A stretch of 64,000 nt of DNA from Lolium rigidum. Lineage: Eukaryota; Streptophyta; Magnoliopsida; Poales; Poaceae. The stretch is taken from assembly GCF_022539505.1 (NCBI RefSeq), contig NC_061513.1:351955696-352019695 (forward strand). The letters run 5' to 3'. Each line of letters opens with the position of its first letter. The first letter of the stretch is position 1. Below the pieces are notes generated by a model. It worked only from the letters and a program-made list of their open reading frames with translations, was not told where the DNA came from and made no database searches. Shown piece after piece: positions 56,898-64,000 of the stretch. The position numbers and the translations under genes were made by a program.

Positions 56898-57194
56898 GTC
56901 TAAGTTAAGTTCTGTAAGAATATTAATTTATAAATATCATGTTGTCAAAGCAATAGGTTATATATTACTAATTTCTCATATATTCTATGATTATGTGAGA
57001 TATTTGGCATTTCTGATATCATAAAAGTGCTACGAACACCTTCTCGAAGGTTGTGGCCAGAATAGCTAATAATGGTATACCTGCGTTTATAAGAAATTAA
57101 ATCAGGTAATCGCTTGTACAGGAAGTCCGCTTTGTGAGTTTCAAGTGTGCAGTGTAATTCATGCAAATTTTAAGTTTACTGGTAATTTTATTCC

Positions 57195-57280
57195 TACTGT
57201 ATCCATTCCTTTTTGGTTAAATCTGATTTAGTACAACTGTATACTAAATCAGAGTCGATTAAAAGGGTCCGGATGGAGTA
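57195..57280. mobile_element. Short Stowaway-type MITE (about 86 bp including TA)
   Basis: The ends TACTGTATCCATTCCTTTTT and AAAAGGGTCCGGATGGAGTA are degenerate inverted repeats of the CTCCMTCCG type; the centre is palindromic around TGATTTAGTAC/GTATACTAAATCA. TA at both outer ends. Confidence 0.7.
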
Positions 57281-57543
57281 CCCTAGCTGCTTAGGCAAGT
57301 TGTCTTTAACAGAGAAAACCTAAGCACAATTCAAGCTCGCTACAGAGAAAATTTACGATGTAATGCTTTCTGTTTCATATTGATATATACACACATCTTG
57401 TTTACATTGCAGGTTTCAATGCTCGGAAAGTGACCAAGATTGAATCTTGCCGAGTATTTGCGACAAATGTAATATTTTGCACCTTAAAATAAATTCTAAA
57501 ACTGGTTGAGCATATGCTACAAATCTGAAACTTTGCGCCTTAC

Positions 57544-57595
57544 AATAAATTCTGAAACTTTGCGATGGAGTAACTTGTATTGTGAAAAAATAGAG
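57544..57595 (+). repeat. Direct repeat, copy 1 of 2 (copy 2 at 58097-58147)
   Basis: About 50 bp (AATAAATTCTGAAACTTTGC ... TAACTTGTATTGTGAAAAA) recurs with few changes directly before the Tat-2 LTR. A shorter related unit lies at 57470-57545. Origin unknown. Confidence 0.6.
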
Positions 57596-57902
57596 GGTAC
57601 GGAAAGAGGAAAGCTCGCCTGCCATTACCTTGGTTTGGCTATCCGGCCGTGTGTGCTATGTGCATGAGCCAAGTCATACTAATTTATAATACTGTATATA
57701 TAGCTGCAGGTCTAAACTGAAACCTGATGACTAATTTAGTCCATCCGGCCATGTGCATGCGCGGGAGGAGAATTGATCGGCTGACCCCGCACCAAGGTGA
57801 ATACACCTGCATCTGACCGGTAGCCGCAGCGGCGACATTAGAGTTCTTGAGGACACATATAGCCTAGGAAATCTATTCAGACAGCAGCGTTAATCATATC
57901 GT

Positions 57903-57998
57903 TTAATCATTTTAGATTTGTTAAAATTTAGATGTATTATGTCTAGATAATCTAAATTTAGATAAATCTAAGACAAAATTCATCGAACGGAAGGAGTA
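57903..57998. mobile_element. Stowaway-type MITE, right part
   Basis: TAGATTTGTTAAAATTTAG and TCTAAATTTAGATAAATCTA form the usual palindromic core, and the end CGAACGGAAGGAGTA is a Stowaway terminus. The left terminus is not clear. Confidence 0.55.
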
Positions 57999-58148
57999 GT
58001 AGATTAATCCAAACTGGAGGGATATTGAACAGCAAATTTGTATCAATCACAGCTTGGTCAATGAAGACATCTACATACCAGATCAAGTACGTATATCAAT
58101 AAATTCGGAAACTTTGCGACAAAGTAACTTGTATTGTGAAAAATAGAA

Positions 58149-58668
58149 TGTCGTGGATGTGGCCACGGCAGATGCTACAGGGGGTAGCACTTCGTTGATG
58201 CGAGGGGAAGGGAACATCGCCATCTACGGGTCGAGGTGCAAGAGACGCAAGGGTTTTACCCAGGTTCAGCCCCTCCGGAGAGTAAAAGGCCTACGTCCTG
58301 CTAGATCTTATTGCTCAGTGGAGAATTACAATGGGGGGGCTCAGTCGGCGGCTACGCCGTGAGCTTACAAAGAGAGATTAGATCTCCAATCAAGTGTCCT
58401 CTAGGGTTTAAGCTCGGGGGTTTATATAGACACCCCCAACCTAGGGTTACATGGCGATAACTCCGAATCATATTCGTTGCTATTAATCCGGGATTCGTTA
58501 ACCCCCTTGCAAGTAATCTTCTAATCCGAGTCGCACAGATCTTCTCCTTAGGATCGCGGCCCAGTCGCCTTTGGGCCCAGTCGCTTGGGCGACTGGCAGT
58601 CCACCTGGGCCTTCGTCTTCACGGCGAGTGGGACTGGCGACCCACCCCCTATGGGCATATCCCCATCA
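58149..58668 (-). repeat. 3' LTR of Tat-2 (520 bp)
   Basis: Minus-strand start TGATGGGGATATGCCC at 58668, directly after the polypurine tract; end at 58149 (plus-strand TGTCGTGGATG). A TATA box CTATATAAAC in minus sense lies at about 58420-58430. Left flank 58144-58148 (TAGAA) would be the target duplication. Confidence 0.78.
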
Positions 58669-59138
58669 GTAGTCCCCGAGCGCGGTGGTGATGAAGCGTA
58701 GATTTATGGCAAGTCTTGGAGAGGCGCAGTCATGGATCAAGTTGAATCGCCTCCGGGCTCCCAAAGATAAAGTTGCGGATTTGGCGCCAGTCTCTAATTG
58801 CCAGGCCTTGATCAGTTAGTCGGCGTAGGACAATCGGCGTCAGCCAGTCGTCGTGGGCCAGTCGGCGTATGACAGTCGGCGTTAGCCAGTCGTCGTGGGC
58901 CAGTCGGCGCGCATTCACCATGAAGACACGTGGAGGAGCCAACGGCTGGATTTCACGTTGACCGAGGCGTGAACCACTTGCATGCTGTTTGACCGTTGGG
59001 CCTGACGTGACCGCTAACGGCTAGTTTAACGGCTACTCAGCCGGAACCGGCGCGGATCTCGACCGTTGATTGCGGGGCGGCGATTCCGGGACGATTTAAC
59101 GAACAAATTTTATCCTTAATCTGGGCGAGTGCGGGTGG
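58669..59138. other. Tat-2 region between LTR and antisense gene, with a 42-bp tandem duplication
   Basis: Two 42-bp units start CGGCGTAGGACAATCGGCGT (58821-58862) and CGGCGTATGACAGTCGGCGT (58863-58904), with a third unit started at 58905. The whole region is rich in CAGTCG motifs. No coding sequence. Confidence 0.75.
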
Positions 59139-59145
59139 TATAAAC
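59139..59145 (+). promoter_or_regulatory. TATA box of the Tat-2 antisense gene
   Basis: TATAAAC within GGGTGGTATAAACGATC, 98 bp upstream of the start codon at 59237. Arrangement parallels the TATA box of the Tat-1 antisense gene (43085-43094). Confidence 0.55.
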
Positions 59146-59236
59146 GATCACCCCTGGGATTAGGGTTCGTCACTCCTCCGCACTCTTCTCCCATCTTCTC
59201 CCCATCTCACCTTCATTCCAAGTTTCACGCGTATCC

Positions 59237-62200
59237 ATGGCGACGAAAGGCTGGGGCAAGTCGAAGGTCACGCGGGAGTCTCTGCTCCCGTACGTTGCGT
59301 CCGGGGTCATCCCCGAGTTCAATAAGGAGCGATGGCGGGTTCCGCCGGCGAACGAGGTGGAGCCCCTCCCGCGGCCTGGGGAGTTCGTGCTCTTCCTGAG
59401 CTTCCTTGATCGCGGGTTCGCTCTCCCCACTTCCGATTTCCTCCGGCAGCTACTGGCCTTCTACAGCATCAAGGTCTCCGACCTCGGGCCGCACAGCGTC
59501 CAACAGATTTCTATGTTCGTGGCGTTGTGCGAATGCTACTTGGGCTGTCCGCCCTACTTCCCGCTGTGGGTGTCCATCTTCCACGGGCGGGCGACTCGGG
59601 CCAGCAAGAACAGCGAAGCACTCATCCCGAACGGCGGAATCACCTTCCAGGTGAAGTCCGGGGAAAGCTTCATCGACATGGCGCTTCCCAAGAAGGCGCA
59701 ATCCACTGTGGCGCCGCTTCTGGTTTTACGCCAAGGAGTACACTCCCCCCGGCGAGGTCTGCATTCCCCAGTACAGCTCCGAGCCGAGCGTCCCGCGGCG
59801 CCTCAACGTCCGGTCGCTACCGCGCGAGCAGGAGGAGGTGGTGAAGGAGATGCGTCAGGCGATCCAGGCGCTGAAGGATAGTGGCCTGACGGCGGTTGAT
59901 ATGTACAACTGCTGGCTTGGTCGGCGGCTGATCCCCCTGCGGTGCCGAGCTCACCCCATGTGGGAATACCGGGGGCAAAACGACTGCACCCGGTCGACGA
60001 GCGGCCGAGTGGGACGAGGGCGAGTACCGGAAGGCGCTCGCCAAGATCACCACGGCCACTTTTACCTCCTTCGAGGACGGCCTGCAGCCTTACTCTGAAG
60101 AAACCCCGGCGCCCCAGGTATCATTTTAGTACAGGGACTCCGCATGGCTTGGCCTCATTTTCTCATTTCTGACTCGTTTCCTTGATTCAAATGCAGCGCT
60201 GGCAGAAAATCGCTGATCACCTTCCCCCCCTTGCCGGGAAGGAGCCACCAGAAATGACCGAAGGCGAAGAGGAGGAGGTCGATGATGAGGAGGAGCGCAC
60301 CGAGTCGGACTCCGAGGCGCGAGACTTCATCAGACTCCCGCGCGGGACGAAGAGGAATGCCGGGTCCTCATCTCAGGGCGCGGTTGAGGAGGAGGCGACC
60401 TCGCGTCCGGAGGGCGAAGCAGAGCCTTCCAAGGAAGGGGCCGAGCCGCCATCGAAGCGCTTGCGCCCCACTCTCCTGGAGGGTTCCATGAGGCTCCAGC
60501 GTCCTCTGAAGGATGCAATTGACGCGGGGGCTCGGGCCGGCCCCGGCGTAAAAGCAATCCCCACCGTGAAGTAAGTGCTCCTCGCTAGACTTATTCTCCT
60601 TGTGGCGGAATTGGGTGTCGACTCACCTTGCCTCCCTGTAGGTCCAAGAAGAAGACCTTGGTGAAGCCGGCCGTGGCTGGGGCAGCGGCCACAAGGGCGG
60701 CTGAGGCGAAGAAGAAAGCCGCAGAGAAGAAAGCGGCGCCGTCCGATCTTGGGGGCGCGGGGTCGGCTCCGGAAGAGCCTGCCGCCGCGAGCCCAGCTGA
60801 GAAAGTGGGAGCCCGTCACGCTGAGTCCACCGCCAAGGTCTTCCCTCTACCCAGCATGGCTCATGGGGGGATGGCGAGTGCAGCGACCGGGTCGGACGTT
60901 GTTCCGCCCATGGTGGAAAAGGGGTCGGCGGTCGTCGAGTCGACCAAGGAGCAGGAAGCGCCCGAGGTCGAGGATATCATTGTTGAGAAGGGCGGCCTCT
61001 CGGAGCCATCGAAGGAGCGCCGGTCCAAGGCTGCCAGGGACCGACCCCCACCCAATGACGCCGACACTCGGGTGGGCGAGGCGCCGTCGACTGAGGTGGT
61101 GACGCAGGCGGGAGAGGCGACCGGGTCGCTCCACTCGCCGCCTTCTACCTTGACCTTCGCTGAGCTCCACACGGCACTTGGTGAAGCACACGCAGTGAGT
61201 GTTTCTGAACTCGTAGTCTAGTCGCCCCCAGTCCCCGAGAGTCGACTTGGTCTGAAGGGGCGAGTCGAGTCTCCTTTTATTTGTTTTCCTTTTGTTGATC
61301 TTTTGCATTGTTCTTGGATCTTTGCAGGCGGAGGTTAAGAGATTGACCACGCTCGTGGAGGAGGCGGCTCAAAAGAACCGCAAGTTGATTGCTCTGGGCA
61401 GTAAGTCACGCCCACTCGCCTTCCTCTTTCGGTATCGCTGTTCCTTGCTGAGCTTTGGTTCTCACCATTTTCTATTTTTGGCAGCAGAGGCGCAGGAAAA
61501 GGCTCTTGCCGAGGCTCGGGAAGGATTCGTCAAGGAGTCTTTCTACCGTGAAGCCGACTTCCGGGCGCAGCAGGCCGAAGAGGCCCGGAAAAAGGCGAAA
61601 GCGGAGGTGGCCGATCTGACCAAGGTCCTGGAGCGGAAGGGCCGGGAGGCTGGAAGACGTCATCACCGAGTACAAGGGAAGGCGGCGGCCGCGGCCGAAG
61701 CGCGGGACTCCGCGCGTGGGGCTGCCGCGTCTCTCGGGGAGGAGATTGCGGCCTTGAAGCAGCAGCACGCCAAGGAGTTGGCTGCGGAAAAGGAGGCGTC
61801 CGAAGGCACCGTCCTGGCGGTACAGGCCGAGAAGACCAACTTCGAGGCTTTCGTCCGGGAGATGTCGCGGCAGATTCTCGGTAAGCTCCTGTGCTCACGT
61901 TTGCTGTTTTTCCTTGCCGAGGCGTCGAGTCTCCGGTCGCGGCGGCTTGGCTCCGGGGGTCGGCCCCCGGGTCTCGGCGAGTCGGCTATGGGGGCCAGTC
62001 CCCGAGCGTGGCGAGTCGGCTTCGGGGGCCAGTCCCCGTGCATGGCGAGTTGGCTTCGGGGGCCAGTCCCCGAGCGTGGCGAGTCGGCTTCGGGGGCCAG
62101 TCCCCGAGCATGGCGAGTCGGCTTCGGGGGCCAGTCCCCGAGCATGTCGAGTTGGCTTTTGGGTGGAGTTCTCATTTTCCCTTTGTGTTGTTGATGGCAG

Positions 62201-62786
62201 GAACGTGCGACTTCGTGGAGACGGCGACCCCGCGGGAATGCTGTCGGCCGCGACCGCGCGTATCATCGCTTGTGCGGGGAGATGTGGCCGCGCTCCAGTA
62301 CCTGAGTCCGCGGGAGGTGATGCCGCGGGACACGTCGTCCGTCTTCAAGGCCGTGTCCAACATTCCGGCTGTTGTGGACTGGCTTCGCCGTTCCTCCTGC
62401 CGCGTTGGTATTACCATGGCTCTGAGCATGGTGCTGGCGCACTACTGCGAGGGGTTCGACGTGGAGGAGGTTGCTGCGGGCTTCCCTCGGAGGTCGGCGA
62501 GTTTGATGTTGCCGAAGTCGCTGCGGGCTGATGGACGCGGTACGCCCCTTTGCCCGACCGAGTGCTGGCGACCGCGGACTTGGAGACTCACATCCCCAGC
62601 CAAGCGGCGCCTGGGGACGCGGAGAAGGAGCAAGGCCCGGTGGACTTCCCTGCGGAGCGCCTCTTCCATGCCGCGGCCGCCGGCTCGTTGTCGACATACC
62701 CGGTCGTGTTGTACACGCCGAAGTTTCGTCACGGCGATGGTGGCGCCGAGCCTGTCGTAGAGGGGGCTCCGGGGTCGTCCTCGTAA
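59237..62786 (+). pseudogene. Tat-2 antisense gene: Transposase_28-domain protein, six exons, frameshifted
   Basis: Exons by splice sites: 59237-60117, 60197-60570, 60642-61194, 61328-61400, 61485-61880, 62201-62786, all with GT...AG introns. Exon 1 starts MATKGWGKSK and carries the Transposase_28 ('putative gypsy type transposon') domain: FLRQLLAFYSIKVSDLGPHS, FVALCECYLGCPPYFPLW and a WFYAKEY block after a 1-base insertion near 59710; another frameshift lies near 59990. Exon 2 is acidic then basic (EGEEEEVDDEEE; PSKRLRP). Exon 3 is Ala/Lys/Glu-rich. Exons 4-5 form a coiled coil. Exon 6 has VVDWLRRSSCRVGITMALSM, YCEGFDVEEV and, after indels near 62500-62550, an end at 62786. The gene is convergent with pol. 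Same domain order as in Tat-1; function unknown. Confidence 0.8.
61979..62160 (+). repeat. 34-bp tandem repeat in the last intron of the Tat-2 antisense gene
   Basis: Units start at 61979, 62013, 62047, 62081 and 62115, with a partial one at 62149: exact 34-bp spacing, five full copies. Unit core GTCGGCTTCGGGGGCCAGTC followed by CCCGAGCATGGC. On the element's coding strand each unit contains CTCGGGGACTGG, close to the polypurine tract CTCGGGGACTAC before the LTR. Confidence 0.9.
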
Positions 62787-63646
62787 CTTCCTGAGTCCCT
62801 GTGTAAGAAGGAGCTTGGATTCCCGCGAGCGGGTGTCAGTTGTAAATACAGTGATAACTTTTGCTTAAATATAATTTGGTGGTTGCTTTTGAATTTGCGT
62901 TATTTGTTGCGGCGATGTGTTGGAGTTGGTTCCGACTATCCATGGCCTTCGGGCCAGTCGCCTTGCGACCCCGATGAGGGCTATTGACTTGACTGTTTTC
63001 CTTTTCGAGCTGGGCGTCCCCAGTCGCAGTACGTAGTCATTATAGTACAAATAGCAGCCTCATGGGTGGAGTAGCGGTGAGTTGTAGTTTGCGCTGTTCG
63101 GATGTAGCGCGCCACTCGTCGTGGCTCGGTGAGCCAGTCGCTGGGCGACTCCAAAGGAGGTCATTGCGGGCGTATTTTCCTTGGCGAGCCGCGGGTCCGT
63201 TTTGCGGGGTCCCTAGTCGAAGTACTTAGCCACGCAAGTCGCCAGCCTAAGGTAGAGGAGGGCATTGTTGTGCTTGTATATCGTAGCACGAGGCGGTCGC
63301 CGTGGCCCGTGGGGCTGGCCGGGCATGCGGCCCTGCTGTGGGTTCCAGTCGCCGTTTTCACCCGACAGCGTAAGGGGTGGTGGGTGGCCGGACCTGATGT
63401 TACGACCGGTCACTCCGTCATGCCCTTGTTAGCTCGGCTACTTGGCCGATCGTGGACTTCGCTCTTCCAGCAGCGGCGACCGGAGGTCTCTCAGTACCTA
63501 ATCGCTTATCGCGGCGACTGGGCCGGTATATACCGGGATGAGAGATGAAAATATCTGGCGGGTGAGGGTGAGGTAGTCGAAGCTGGAGATCAGAAATGGT
63601 CGGCGATTTTTATTAACTTCTGAATTGTCGGGCTACATTTTTGTCC
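62787..63646. other. Spacer between the convergent Tat-2 antisense gene and pol
   Basis: About 860 bp with no coding sequence. AT-rich TTGCTTAAATATAATTTGG near 62863 could act in 3' end formation of the antisense transcript. CAGTCGC-type motifs recur as elsewhere in the element. Confidence 0.6.
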
Positions 63647-64000
63647 TTAGGTATAAAACCGTCGGAGGAGGTTGATGTTCCAGGGACGCTACACCTCTTT
63701 GGTGAGTGGCTCGCCTTTGTCGTCCTTGCGGACGTCGATGAGGTAGTAGGAGTCGTTGCCGAGTACGCGGCTGACGGCGAACGGTCCTTCCCGGGCGGGG
63801 ACAGCTTGTGCATCCCTTTCTTGTCCTGGATTAGCCGAAGTACCAGGTCGCCGACTTGGAAGGAGCGACTCCGAACACGGCGGCTCGTGGTAGCGACGGA
63901 GGTCTTGGCGGTAGATGGCGGTTCTGGAGAGTGCGAGGTCTCTGGCCTCGTCGAGGAGGTCGACGTCATCTTGGCGAGCTTGCTCGTTGTCTTGTTCGGC
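63647..64000 (-). pseudogene. Tat-2 integrase, C-terminal part, frameshifted; continues off the window
   Basis: Minus strand: EARDLALSRTAIYRQDLRR-like text, SRRVRSRSFQVGDLVLRLIQ, then after a frameshift near 63790 VSRVLGNDSYYLID and the end LRRFYT with a stop at 63647-63649. The FQVGDLVLR block and the RRFY end match the Tat-1 integrase tail (14800-15008). At least three frame changes are seen. The catalytic core must lie beyond 64000. Confidence 0.85.

Larger units (their letters stand above)
58149..64000 (-). mobile_element. Tat-lineage Ty3-gypsy element 'Tat-2', 3' part, continues beyond the right edge
   Basis: On the minus strand: integrase end (63647-64000), convergent antisense gene on the plus strand (59237-62786), polypurine tract (CGGGGACTAC, 58669-58678) and 3' LTR (58149-58668). 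It is not interrupted by other elements inside the window. It faces Tat-1 tail to tail across 6.5 kb of background. Confidence 0.88.

Noticed and set aside
61979..62160. CRISPR-like array (34-bp spaced repeats)
   Set aside because: Whole units are repeated with no unique spacers, in a plant retrotransposon intron.

Overview
The window looks like intergenic DNA from a large grass genome (subfamily Pooideae, most likely Triticeae or a close relative). It is almost entirely nested LTR retrotransposons and small non-autonomous elements. I found no intact host gene, rRNA, true tRNA gene or CRISPR array. The organism call rests on BARE-1/Angela-type copia LTRs, Sabrina/WHAM-type (Athila) LTRs, a Sirevirus, chromovirus and Tat-lineage gypsy elements, Stowaway MITEs and a tRNA-derived SINE. 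Family names are from memory of characteristic termini and motifs, not from a search.

Layout. (1) 1-10972: a minus-strand Tekay/Del-type chromovirus, running off the left edge, with broken integrase, RNase H, RT, protease, gag, an extra ORF upstream of gag, and a 5.0-kb 5' LTR. It sits inside a minus-strand Athila-type LTR (10973-11924), which sits inside the 3' part of a Sirevirus (11925-14081), which sits inside the integrase gene of a Tat-lineage gypsy element ('Tat-1'). (2) 14082-51681: Tat-1, plus strand, about 6.9 kb of its own sequence scattered over 37.6 kb. Four insertions split it, each with a perfect 5-bp target-site duplication: an Athila-type element with gag-protease (16296-29814, TSD CTCAT, itself split by a 5.4-kb solo LTR at 17424-22822, TSD TCTCC); a BARE/Angela element (31167-39727, TSD CTCCC); an Athila-type solo LTR (40213-41773, TSD GGAAG); and a second Athila-type element with a different ORF (43703-50736, TSD GTGAG). 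(3) 51682-58148: older background with MITEs, old LTR fragments and a dimeric SINE. (4) 58149-64000: a second Tat-lineage element ('Tat-2') on the minus strand, running off the right edge.

The most interesting system is shared by the two Tat elements. Each carries, between pol and the 3' LTR, an intron-containing gene on the strand opposite to gag-pol. It has its own TATA box and encodes a protein with the 'putative gypsy type transposon' domain (Pfam Transposase_28), followed by acidic/basic and coiled-coil regions. Pol and this antisense gene converge tail to tail. In Tat-1 the antisense gene spans 42959 down to 15436 and is cut by three insertions, but its exons can be followed across every one. 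It may have two alternative 3' ends. A second notable point is that two Athila-type elements share LTRs, leader and 3' non-coding region yet carry different coding cassettes (gag-protease versus an unrecognised ORF). Third, perfect heat-shock-element arrays lie in the promoter-proximal part of the BARE/Angela LTRs and, shorter, in most of the Athila-type LTRs.
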